53,771 nt of DNA from an uncultured bacterium (GTDB taxonomy: Bacteria > Cyanobacteriota > Vampirovibrionia > Gastranaerophilales > Gastranaerophilaceae), in assembly GCA_900547155.1 (NCBI GenBank), contig URFH01000018.1:1-53771 (forward strand). The letters are read 5' to 3'. Position numbers and translations under genes: made by a program. Position 1 is the stretch's first letter; each line of letters starts with the position of its first letter. Below, one piece after another: positions 36,701 through 39,922 of the stretch. The notes under the pieces are model-generated. The model was given only the letters and a program-made list of their open reading frames with translations. It had not been told where the DNA came from and made no database searches.

Positions 36701-38059
36701 TTCAATGCACAAAGCTTCACAATGTACGGAAATACAACTTTCAGCACTCTGAATAATTCAATTGAAGCTGTGAACCTCGGAAATCTCAATATTTCTTCGG
36801 GTGTAGCAAATCTCGCAATTGATGTGGATTTGCAGAATCGTACCTCTGACTTCATAACAGCCAACTCAGTTAGCGGAACCGGTTCATTAAATATTAACAA
36901 TATCAAACTTCTTTCTGATTCGTTTGCGGGTTCTGTGTCTGTGCAGGCTGTAGATTCGGCAATCAGTGACAAAGTTACGCTGGACAGAAGCCAGCAGGTT
37001 GTTATGGGGCCGATTTACCAGTATCTTGCTTCATATGACGCGCAAAACGGCGTATTGAACTTTGCGGGTGGGCCTGCGGATAGCCGCTTTAACCCCGGAA
37101 TCCTTGCGGCACCGGTTGCAGCACAGGTCGGCGGATATCTTACACAGCTCAACTCATACGATGACGCATTTGCTAATATGGATATGCTTATGCTCATGCC
37201 GCGTGCCGAGCGCGAAGCTTACCGGTTAAGAAATAAATATGCAGCCGCTGATTCAAACCTTGTTTATAACCCGACAATGATTCCAGAAGCCAAAAAAGGC
37301 GCATGGTTCAGACCTTTCACCAACATTGAGCGCGTAAATCTCGGAAATGGCTTGAAAGTAAATAATGTTGCCTATGGCTCACTAATCGGTGTAGATAGCG
37401 ACCTGATTCCGTTAAAACGCGGGTTTGAGGGTGTATTTACGGCATATGCGGCTTACAATGGTTCAAATCAGGATTACCGCGGTATCTCTATTAATCAAAA
37501 CGGCGGGCTGCTCGGCGGAACCGCAGTATTTTACAGGGGTAATTTCTTTACCGGCTTGACTATTAACGCCGGAGCTTCGGTCGGCGATGCGTCAACTTTC
37601 TTCGGAAAAGACACTTTCACAATGATAACGGCGGGCGTTGCTTCAAAAACCGGTTATAACTGGGAATTGCTCAACGGAAAATTCGTAATTCAGCCCAGCT
37701 GGCTTATGTCTTATTCTTTTGTTGATACGCTTGATTTTAGAACGAAAAGCGGCATAAAAATCACGTCAGATGCACTCAACGCTGTTCAGCTTGCTCCGGG
37801 AATTAAATTTATAGGAAATCTCAAAGACGGATGGCAGCCATATGCAAGCATAACAATGGTTTGGAACATAATGAACGACTCGTCGTTCAATGCTAATGAC
37901 GTAAGTCTTCCAGAACTTGCGGTCGAGCCTTATGTTCAATATGGTGTGGGCGTCCAAAAACGCTGGGGCGAAAGATTCACCGGATATCTTCAAACAATGT
38001 TCAGAAACGGTGGCAGAAACGGTGTTGGTTTCAATCTAGGGCTAAGATGGCGAATATAA
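15707..38059 (+). CDS. Giant autotransporter, main piece (modules 4-12) with C-terminal beta-barrel
   Basis: A 7,450-codon open piece; the frame is open from about 15590 and the TTG at 15707 is not a real start. It holds the rest of module 4, then modules 5-9 (to about 26,000). These share GGAIYNNG/FxxN repeats, DKDVLFEGNY, LNLNAGxHNIIFNDRI, PTTGTIELNEDMSGY, IYGGTxKLGEDRTNTYS and ISGINILADG. Modules 10-12 (26,020-36,750) start the same way but continue with PATR repeats of about 60 residues (GTFNKxGxxxLTLTGDNSGF, KYFGGTTxI). After a linker (NPGILAAPVAAQVGGYLTQL) and a helical stretch (RAEREAYRLRNKYAAAD), about 260 residues from WFRPFTNIERVNLG form an outer-membrane barrel ending LGLRWRI. The barrel should insert with the BAM machinery and anchor the passenger outside. 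The stop abuts yidD on the other strand. Confidence 0.88.
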   Translation: MNNTITAYDYGYGGAIYLNGPLIINNSIFSGNFATSNQTSSGALYGGAISANDGSITIITDSQFLNNNLSGKKTASVMNGGAYYGGSKVKLTLISKDKDVLFDGNYYATSTASSATKYSDGIYIGENSQLNLNAGEHNIIFNDKIQSKDSTAVININAAGTWDDSENSKPDGNYIPTWAPTTGTIELNEDMNNAKGDLNIYGGTLKLGWNTTNKYGQSVTTKFFNTASNTLNFAGGTIDLVNGKSDSISAGTFEGSGGTLIMDADLSAATNDKFTISTLTDGSKVAIGGLNLTSDSAGSSSTITVATKPLELDLLYNKIFTTNKLYEMSSPQAGQIQLDVMQSGYKTLDLAYHTAGPIRYYRLSGDETIYSNGDMGAGNLTIDGDGHSITGEEDTISLSAAAGDNLNLQNIGAYSKTLADASTSGAILFSDGNYYTVNIENKGLNGFKFTSNNPADQVLYNNKSGTINLLNTVISGNSNKTTTSNYSVNGCAVYSAGNMTISGTIFDSNTADSYYYTYGGAISNAKDAVMKISDSIFTKNSATMSSSSGYGAMGGAIYNLGELVVNNSVFAQNTASSSSSSTAGNADVFGGAIYNYGGSLTVLNSVFQNNNATASVASVYGGAIASSGGSLIISNSIFAGNTSKVTGGAIRINNGDVTISGSTFEENKAGSYGGAIASGGNLTISDSIFKNNSNISSSAYTADGGALYISGKALISNTIFSGNYVSTSSSTDESSARGGAIYNSNGTITIIDSSFVNNYVSSDYGYGGAIYNNGGTISIVARDKDVVFDGNYEKYWESEDKTSQAIYIPSGTLNLNAGSNDIIINDVIYSSRGTININLAGTSTNDSTPNGNFIPQWAGTTGRVVINNEMTMFNSTVMNIYGGTVKVGAAHTDSLGNSVNPTVSAGTINLYGGTLDLANGSTDSLSGLCNIYGDTNIMIDVDRANAYLDSFTNKTSITPTGTLKITAINIISDKNSAESLNFKLNSFDVLNTVTYTNKYKYNISKDSNYLKFTSSSVSDSFSKALADTSEYKTFSLTDNYVANNYTTINKGTNFFIYGNGYSLSGGANHAFTIQAGQNLNISRVGKFTLTEVAERTTGAIPKFYADGTIKYYTLTIDNPGMNGFGVVASVASNASLIYSSGVINIDNSVISNNNNESSYSVNGSAIYANPAASTIITDSIFSGNNVNSTDSQSYGGAIYSTSGSNLTISNSIFTGNQATADNAAHGGAIYSYGNVNIKNSVFIDNNAESANSYAYGGALYSNGFTTIKNTVFKNNTAGSGGSSAYIYGGAISGESTNLMILTNSVFDANSAFGTATNTNGVYGGAIFKDSGQLVLIDSVFTNNSAISKSFRANGGAIGIHGTYGATLGLIAKDKDVLFEGNYISTDGGTTKVSNAVYVQSTTFNLNAGEHNIIFNDRITGNYGTLNINQTGTWDDTTNPSTPDGNFIPTWAPTTGTIELNEDMSGYAPNIVNFYGGTLKLGEDRTNTYSQAVTPKFFKARDLNFYGGTLNLQNQKIDDITITNLTGSVDSEGNALGNLKIDANLSTGAADNFTISGTAAGKLNISGINILADGSAGSITVFKNEISPELEVLTTYTNKMKYIFTPSSTAGVLTVGSGDSASNMYFGLASALADTDALRSFSVTDDYTAATNLGTMQGENSTLVIFGNRKNINGDSHSGMTVKPGQTVNIRDVGAFSTVELTDSTAGVYEKYYADGSVKYYNTTLTQKGLNGFVNLASGDSGTVLGSAIYNSGTINIQDSVISENNLTTSEEINLSGGAIYNNGTMNVDGALFYMNAINATTMAANGGAIYNDGSMAVNDSIFYANNSVSERHARGGAIRNNSGTQYITNSSFAYNYANSTSLTESNTTALGGAIYNEANLYIENTAFYKNHTNGFTAHGGAIQNAGNLTIVSSIFDGNYSEGGTQNSTDARGGAIYNTGNLTLIDTSFINNYVTATRNYYGAAMYINSTTNIIAKNQDVLFEGNYSRNQGTTAKLSNGIFVNSSGGELNLNAGAKNIIFNDRITGAGQNFDTFTISINKTGTWDDTESPFAPDGNKIPVWAPTTGTIELNEDMSGYVGNVYIYGGTVKLGEDRTNVYSASVTPKFFAANNLNLYGGTIDLRNKKIDNVTITNFNGADVSGTALGNLMIDADLSAGTADNFTVSGTAAGYLNISGVNILTDGSASSITVFNNGNSPVLNGLTTYTNNKKYIFTPDSTIAGVLNINTSTESGSGVIGFDGLKEALADTSSMRSFSLTENYISSANLGAMQGENSSFLLFGNRKSIDGNQKEGFLVAAGQTMTIRDVGHYTLTEVSESTERAIPKYYADGTIKYYNLTINNPGMTNFRKYDSSDAVQGGVIKSAGTINISDSVFSSNNILVDRQDEGVSAYGSAIYNTGNLTLTNSLFSNNSSYGNVASSVIHNYEKSSLTVKGSIFVNNSTTIFGAGANCGAIYNDEGDLLVIDSVFSRNIVDSDTVAYGAAIGSTISYGTGQTIISNSIFNENKVSSTGIEWIYGGAVHSPYSHIIISNSMFTGNSVSMNGTGSAYGGALYGRFIVSDTSFVNNAAIAGTASKAYGGAISVINTGTLIAKDKDVLFEGNYTSVDGGATKVSDAIYLNKWTLNLNAGNHKIIFNDRITGANTSGKINVNQTGTWDDSDSTVTNKGNYIPIWAGTTGTIELNEDMSGYTGDVNIYSGTVKLGENRTNTYSQAVTPVFFAANNLNLYGGTVDLQNKKIDTVTITNFSGSIDDVTGEALANLKIDADMSSGMADNFTISGTSTGKLNITGINILADGDAQKITVFNNGISPELTVINSYTNAMKYVFEADSENAGVLQISSTVAGDFDGFTAALADTGKRSFSATGDVVIKENLVQMQGTKLTIFGNKHAFDGGGFTGLSTADGQNLEISEAGAFTLTESADGSILRWSSSGEAVYYNLTVDNAGLHNFSGEALHNAGTASIEKSVISNTITNTGTLSASNVLFSDAVTNTGTMSSANSIVQKTLNNSGTLNLYSTSFNGQDSSLENTSKAEISGSIFNKNATSVTNSGELDIKASLFNENTLAVESSANAQISDSTFLKNASGVKISAGAEVEISNSGFGSNTEAAIEVEDGKAIISDGEFSQNATAIKVSSGATAEITNGEFNNNTTAITSSGSVVINASENSKLSFDANTNGAIKSTGTLTINGAKNSTISFSNNTGSSAIDAAGLNIAAEKLIFTNNASGAIKNSGTGTISASELTFTSSSVVNSGDLSFSADTGSITFDENSDVDNTGTLSVITGTGAKANLNGMINGGNIVFNASNGGDIYLNNRITNANISLNSGKLSVEKEAYFSGSSLELSGSLNIANNEIGTINLTDFTSNNGDITFDADLSSGNSDSINASSAAGTLGIRGINIINDGDASRITLFNNASLDVSSLKTYSDTSIYTFEQNDTDKRIIDVIKANTTATLGGIANAAQDTTATKAFSATRDTQLEDDFGVMGGTTFTIFGNKKDIDGKGFKGLSVASGQNFYLENAGFSTENAIEKSVHGFSEGFLTNSGKSDISASIFTKNSGTLISNSGTNADLIIVDTLFQNNSGTILNNAAAAGITNSTFANNAAAVINSGDISLNNTLFTNNTETTNGIFVHNAGTLKMSRTTFKANNGGSLKTASGSETEIKESWFGTESVSDVSSALNGAAIFSSGVLGVFDTEFISNRASDYGGAIYALGSSTFERLLARHNEALYGGVLYNNYAGGTNSIKSSDFTTNRATSKGGAIYADSSLVFESANFGDGTQGGKNTAAQGGAIYTAGADLELSDSNFKMNEASDTHGGAIYAETGSKITSTGTVFASNSAKNSGGAIYLRGAALELSSGSFTDNTALNGGALYIDETSSAVIKDAAFTSNLVKGTDSKGGAIYNAGTLTLTADTADMNFSGNKASDKINDIYTTGNIIVNGSKNVNITGGFAGEGTITKEESGVLKLSGNNSSFLGNVVINNGAISYNKALESDKFFGGTVEIIKDELAGKDGVLDYTTALADTISGKITGNGTFNKLGIQSLTLTGDNSGFVGAANINSGTMIFEKSDENAKFFNGETNIAQNAVLEFNLSVEDTLSSILKGEGTFKKQGAQTLTVKGGQDGFSGVVKVDGGKLLYEKTEDTDKYFSGTTEIASGANVELNLSKDETFRSQFKGAGSIIKSGSSVLNLTNDNSDFSGNVSINSGKILFQKGSGEDNNDKYFGGLTTIADGAALEFNIAQNAEYLIDKAFIDGSTGTFNKTGAGTFIVTGRQDSFSGDVVIDGGKLTYIKNSDSDEYFSGNTIINAGATFESRLNAEDTLTISKFHGKGTFLKTGSATLTLTGDQSVFEGITLIEGGKIVFDKLNEDDKYFSGQTVIEDNKTLEFNIAADEEFSGTLQGSGEFVKTGSASLIVNSDNTGFNGNTIIEAGNVIFTKESDSDRYFGGTTTVEAGAELMFALGTEETLNSSVEGSGVFTKTGDYRLDVEGNQSGFNGVVNVFGGTLAFSSRENKKFFNAASINITSNSSVSLFDSSNGQVASLEYTFNENGTYDKQTNLNGAGVLNLNANGVDVVINNTINTSGENNTANFTGQSFTLAQNAFANFTGDTNKAVFSDTTIKAGANTAQIGNNKFNAEFKNNSALDLRNGNGTANGYGIADAVFDNLLVENGTKLFVDIDLKNHSDQSSDFGEAPAADRVIAASGSGNITLSGVAITRDGLWANKEVQILDTNGITLNDFNPYLTATSNSYLYEIKNSSTAGNILISTVDYNVADTLKTMHQLSTPDSSRGFTVNASNSHYITLSSLGEMGAGTFNVNGIGADSSSIDANNLWTLFNADSTDGTIRELNISAITIQNATTANSTRKDGAAIYANGENTTVTVTNTLMTGNNAQNGGAIYSNNAEINVNTSQFNYNTAQNAGGALNNSGTANINNSIFTNNEAKQGGAIANTGTMTISDSSFSSNEAQIGGAIYNTGNLIISTTAADNRSVFSANTANGVSNDIYSTGTLTFAGEGTVEINSGIAGSGSIIKNDDGAIKLKGKNDAYNGTTTINDGKIVFDKTSDSDTMLAGEVITNKNGTLEFKLESEHTIDASLSLSGDGTILKTGKADLEVSADRSGFTGTVEISDGNLNYAQKTEADKYFGGSTVIGKNGTLNIETAFVDSIKNLSGSGDFNKTGAGKLILSGDNAEFKGMTTIKNGTLSYDNALDTTVFVTGQVDVTENGTLELMMNRAQAIGGNIKGSGNLVKTGFETLELVGNNSIFSGIFTIEEGKAAFERKTGNVYIGGNTVIASGAELQYTTTENDRINGTISSSAPDAVFTKLGAQTLTLGGDNSVFNGKIALKEGTIAFDNKDGAKYFGGTTEISSGAKLIYTTTSADSINGTISGAGELVKSGEENLAITGDNSSFSGLFTVENGTASFSNDNGNIYFSGTTNLVKDELTNKNGIFDYTAVIDDTLNAGFSGNGTFNKYGAAELSVTGDNTVFTGDVNIKEGTLSFNNENSNKFFAGTTTVENGAVLDYTTTGDETVNGNISGNGTLNKNGSASMTLKGDNSGFDGTVNINEGKILFNKTDDGQKYFAGTTNIQGELEYNLNVDETLGKITGNGTFTKSGNAELTINTDNSGFSGNAVVESGSMTFTDATGGKYFAGTTSLNNDSVFNVINDSEMSLNGLLTTGTGSGVLNKQGSGTLTIKKDNSNFHGTVNVEDGVLSYVNGASEDKFFASDAEISISENAELNLDINSAETISNKTTGGGTITKTGAETLTINGDNKGFTGSVNIEQGTMKYEQNASSSWFGGTTSIENGAELVFNNANTDSIKNLSGDGTFTKEGAGNLNLSGNNSGFIGTANIADGTVSFNDYNNKFFGGTVNVENANLDYTLNSNGAVIDKNINLNGNANLNYSGTSSAQNIAINTENTITGDNNTVSFNNGTFEFNTDMKNFGQNGEDNKITFGPDTTVKIGSNVSNFGSDRLNADFNGTNLDLVNDKTTDLTFNELNFSGDSTIRVDLDLKNNEDQINPERTPSSDKISYNTGSGSVTLNNVNISVNGLYSNEEITVLEKTDSAGSDVVLNMADTIISATTSGYEYEIKKSANEGNILVSTVDYANPESLKKMHNSTNEVRNFNFDEDTPVVDGKQEYKILSDLGSMGADSSNSQNQLNVSGIAGKNSTITGSGAWEGFNVDSSDGLNRELNLNDVIIADMVTNTRTDGSGVYVNGTTDNAIANITNTGFVNNTADGKGGAVYNEGGLVNIENGKFEANKATDGGAAGNSGTMNVVDTAFDKNTSSQNGGAITNSGEINISNNSSFTSNTSQNNGGALHNTGNATITDSSFSSNTAQNGNGGAIYNSGTLNINATENHTTDFSGNTANGQSNDIYNDGGTINFGGKGEINVESGIAGDGSIVKDDSSVLNISGKNDEYTGTTTINNGKIVYTKDDANDSFLGGTTTIVKDESAGKNGVLEFNLIENDTLNASFNGNGTFVKEGSGTLTVNGNHENFAGDVVINDGVISFENSTGNKYFGGTTVINKTDDKTGTFEFIANGTSTMPGIITGNGNFDKKGSGELVLSGDNSGFTGTTTIKEGSLTFEKTDTSKYFSGSTVLEDTTLNYITTTSDTMSNGISGTGTINKLGSETLTINGNNDAFTGDFNIKEGSVLYNKLAQNDSFFGGQIIMSAGTTLDYNAAIDDVLSGKIEGSDATIRKTGAGTLTLSGDNSGFSGNTVIKEGSIIFNKETSEDKFFVGSTEIQSGASLEYALSENDSLNGKLTGDGTFIKSGSANLTLKGANNTFTGTVNLNEGKIIYIQSADDKYFGGATVIASGAQLDYTNDSEDFMKDLSGQGTFVKKGAGVLEITGENKNFYGEAIIESGALSYVQSGGSFFSGTTTINKDAVLSFTNTTDDKVSSLKGEGKFVKKGEGTAFITGNGSAFTGEMSIEEGKLKFEKLLNTDALSSGNVSINNGAELEMKIENDYSHAGTISGNGKLTKSGAAIYTITGDNTSFTGEFVLAEGTVNLAKDSKFFNAQSFTMYGNTTFSTLNNSIEAVNLGNLNISSGVANLAIDVDLQNRTSDFITANSVSGTGSLNINNIKLLSDSFAGSVSVQAVDSAISDKVTLDRSQQVVMGPIYQYLASYDAQNGVLNFAGGPADSRFNPGILAAPVAAQVGGYLTQLNSYDDAFANMDMLMLMPRAEREAYRLRNKYAAADSNLVYNPTMIPEAKKGAWFRPFTNIERVNLGNGLKVNNVAYGSLIGVDSDLIPLKRGFEGVFTAYAAYNGSNQDYRGISINQNGGLLGGTAVFYRGNFFTGLTINAGASVGDASTFFGKDTFTMITAGVASKTGYNWELLNGKFVIQPSWLMSYSFVDTLDFRTKSGIKITSDALNAVQLAPGIKFIGNLKDGWQPYASITMVWNIMNDSSFNANDVSLPELAVEPYVQYGVGVQKRWGERFTGYLQTMFRNGGRNGVGFNLGLRWRI
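18770..26000 (+). repeat. Four tandem 1.8-kb Pmp-type modules
   Basis: Modules 6-9 start near 18,770, 20,580, 22,400 and 24,230, a near-constant spacing of about 1.8 kb. Each begins with ALADT...SFS, a FGN...G cap and a GAxxxTEV strand, and ends with TYTNxMKYxF. Amino acids are highly conserved at module ends while third codon positions differ widely. The Pmp repeats in the middle vary in number and sequence. Confidence 0.8.
27440..36700 (+). repeat. PATR (autotransporter-associated beta strand) repeat blocks
   Basis: Three blocks, at about 27,440-29,200, 30,690-33,300 and 34,830-36,700, hold roughly 30 copies by eye of a 60-residue unit: GxGTFxKxGxxxLxLTGDNSGF, then Gx(V/A)xIxxGxxxFxK, then KYFxGTTxIxxGAxLxY. 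This matches the PF12951/TIGR02601 pattern as I know it. Pmp repeats with GGAIY precede each block. Confidence 0.8.
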
Positions 38060-38266
38060 TTAAGGAACAGGGTCATATCCGCCCGGATTCAGCGGGTGGC
38101 AGCGCAGTATTCGTTTTATTCCCAAAAATCCGCCCTTTAAAAGCCCGTATTTGAGGATTGCCTGCTTCATATATTCCGAACAGGTCGGATAAAAGCGGCA
38201 AACAGGCGGTTTTAATGCAGAAATTTTCTGATAAAGAGATATCAGTTTTAAAACAAGTTTTTTCAT
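38060..38266 (-). CDS. yidD: Membrane protein insertion efficiency factor YidD
   Basis: A 68-residue protein with the full YidD signature: C23RFYPTC29SEY, then the helix [18 protein letters not shown], then [14 protein letters not shown] at the C-terminus. It is a small inner-membrane-associated protein thought to help YidC-dependent insertion. In most bacteria it sits in the rnpA-yidD-yidC cluster; here it follows the CorA-like gene by 9 bp and is probably co-transcribed with it. Its stop codon directly abuts the stop of the giant autotransporter on the opposite strand, with no room for a terminator between them. Confidence 0.95.
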   Translation of the reverse strand: MKKLVLKLISLYQKISALKPPVCRFYPTCSEYMKQAILKYGLLKGGFLGIKRILRCHPLNPGGYDPVP

Positions 38267-38275
38267 AGCTATTAT

Positions 38276-39229
38276 TTAAAATAGACCTTTTTTCGCAAGA
38301 ATTAACCCGATTACGGCGGCAAGAATCAAAGAAACAAGTATGATTATCCCGAAGGCAATGTGATTTCCGCCCATAGGAACATCAACATTCATCCCCCAGA
38401 AGCTCGCAACCATCGTCGGAATCGCCAGAATAATCGTTACCGAGGTCAAAAATTTCATAACGATGTTCAGGTTGTTGGAAATGATTGAGGCGAACGCATC
38501 CATCATACTTTCGAGGATGTTGCGGTGCATTTCTACCATTTCTATAGCCTGTTTGTTTTCGATTATGACGTCTTCCATCAAATCTTCAATTTCTTCGTTA
38601 GAATCAATGAAATTGCTGTATTGCGGGATTCGTTTGAACCTGCTCAGCTTTTCAAGTACGTGTCCGTTGTCTTTTAGCGCTGTTGTGAAGTAAACAAGCG
38701 ATTTTTGCACCTCCAAAAGCTGAAAAAGCGCTTTATTTTTCATTGTACGTCTTAAATCAATTTCGATTCTGTCCGTATGGCGGTTGATGTGTTCTAAATA
38801 TCTCAAATAGAACTTTGTTGAGCGGAAAAGTATCTGGAACATGAATTTTGTTTTGTCTGCGGTGTTAAAAAGTTTTGCTGTATCTTGATTGAAGAAAGAA
38901 ATGATTCTGTTTTCTTTTAAAGAAACAGTTGCCATATTCTGCGGGGTCATAATAATACCCAGAGGCAGCGTATCAAAGCTGTTTTCGTCTTCCATCATCG
39001 GAATGTTTGTGATTATGAGGAGTTTGTCATCGTCGATTTCAATACGTGAACGCTCCTCTGAGTCCAGCGAATCTCTGAGAAAGTCCGCTTCAATATTCAA
39101 AGCCTGCGCAACCTCTTTTATTTCATCTGCGGTCGGTTTTATGAGGTTAAACCAGGAACCCGGCTCAAATTCCTGTATTGACAGCTCTTTTAGCGATTTA
39201 TCTTCCTGCGTTTTAAAAATTTGGAGCAT
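38276..39229 (-). CDS. corA: CorA-family magnesium/divalent metal transporter
   Basis: An inner-membrane homopentameric channel, 317 residues, of normal length. A large soluble N-terminal domain (about 1-255) is followed by two transmembrane helices, about 257-278 and 291-312. The signature GMN is at 279-281 (WGMNVDVPMGG), at the end of TM1 as expected. The N-terminal domain carries the typical SLDSEERSRIEIDDDKLLIITNIP segment. It heads a two-gene minus-strand unit with yidD. The substrate could be Mg2+, Co2+ or, in some CorA subfamilies, Zn2+ efflux; sequence inspection does not decide. Confidence 0.92.
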   Translation of the reverse strand: MLQIFKTQEDKSLKELSIQEFEPGSWFNLIKPTADEIKEVAQALNIEADFLRDSLDSEERSRIEIDDDKLLIITNIPMMEDENSFDTLPLGIIMTPQNMATVSLKENRIISFFNQDTAKLFNTADKTKFMFQILFRSTKFYLRYLEHINRHTDRIEIDLRRTMKNKALFQLLEVQKSLVYFTTALKDNGHVLEKLSRFKRIPQYSNFIDSNEEIEDLMEDVIIENKQAIEMVEMHRNILESMMDAFASIISNNLNIVMKFLTSVTIILAIPTMVASFWGMNVDVPMGGNHIAFGIIILVSLILAAVIGLILAKKGLF

Positions 39230-39467
39230 ATCAGCGCACTCATATTCCTGAACAATCTGATTATACTATAACTATTCAAATACATGAATCATTTTTTTAA
39301 TGTATGAAAATTTCCTGCCAAAAATCAATTTTTTAGAGGATACGATTTCATGAAAACATGCGATACTCTAACAATATACTAGACTTTCTATAATAAGCAC
39401 AATTATATAAAGGCAGAAGCCATATTTTGGTGCTGCTTGAATTAAAACAAGATTGCAGAGGCAGGTT

Positions 39468-39914
39468 TTGAAAAAGTTTAAATTCAGATTACAGGTAATT
39501 TTAAATATGAAAGAAAAAGAGCTGGAAAAAAGGCTGCTGGAGCTTGCTAAAGTCCAAAAAAGCCTCCAGGAAGCAAAAGAACAGCTCGCCAAGCTTGAAC
39601 ATTATCAGGCAGAAATAAACCTTGCACTCGAAGATGTTTTCAGAAGCGGTAATGACCTGAATATCCTCGAGGTGCAAAGATACAGGAATTATATTAATAA
39701 GCTGATTGTTGATTCGTCTAACCAGAAAGTCCTTATTACTAATATCACAAAACTCCTCGCCAAAAAACAGCAGGAAGTCAATGAAGTGCTGAAAGAAAAG
39801 AAAGTTCTGGAAAAACTCAAAGAAAGACAGCAAAAAACCTACTATCTTAACTTTGAAAAAGGCGAAAGACGCGAGCTCGACGACATTACATCTTCAAGAT
39901 ACCGCATAGCATAG
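39468..39914 (+). CDS. fliJ: Flagellar export chaperone FliJ-like coiled-coil protein
   Basis: A protein of about 148 residues, nearly all heptad-rich coiled coil, opening MKKFKFRLQVILNMKEKELEKR. This matches the FliJ pattern (FKFRLQ-VL--KE--E). FliJ joins the flagellar export ATPase FliI and helps escort substrates such as hook proteins. I chose the TTG at 39468 because a purine-rich GAGGCAGG lies about 5 nt upstream and FliJ proteins normally start right before FKFRL. A TTG at 39453 in frame would add five residues. Sequence divergence among FliJ proteins is high, so support comes largely from position: the first gene of a fliJ-fliK-flgD-flgE series, 8 bp before fliK. The upstream 39230-39467 region is AT-rich with TATAAT at 39389. 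Confidence 0.82.
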   Translation: MKKFKFRLQVILNMKEKELEKRLLELAKVQKSLQEAKEQLAKLEHYQAEINLALEDVFRSGNDLNILEVQRYRNYINKLIVDSSNQKVLITNITKLLAKKQQEVNEVLKEKKVLEKLKERQQKTYYLNFEKGERRELDDITSSRYRIA

Positions 39915-39922
39915 GAATTTAA

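Larger units (their letters stand above)
8716..38059 (+). pseudogene. Giant modular type V autotransporter locus (about 9,780 codons), interrupted at two places
   Basis: Read as one unit this locus encodes an N-terminal signal peptide, about twelve large beta-helical modules and a C-terminal outer-membrane beta-barrel, i.e. a classical autotransporter adhesin of extreme size. The frame is open from 8716 to about 9540 (phase 1), from 9555 to 15536 (phase 0), and from about 15590 to 38059 (phase 2). The protein repeats continue without a gap across both breaks. The first break is a 14-nt inverted duplication at 9526-9555; the second is a TAA at 15537-15539 plus a -1 shift near 15586. If both lesions are real, the barrel piece has no signal peptide and cannot be exported. 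If either is an assembly error, the gene may be intact. The three open pieces are listed separately below. Confidence 0.75.

Noticed and set aside
15707..38059. The 7,450-codon frame as an independent, complete gene starting at TTG 15707
   Set aside because: It starts inside a repeat unit, has no signal peptide, and the frame is open further upstream with matching repeats.
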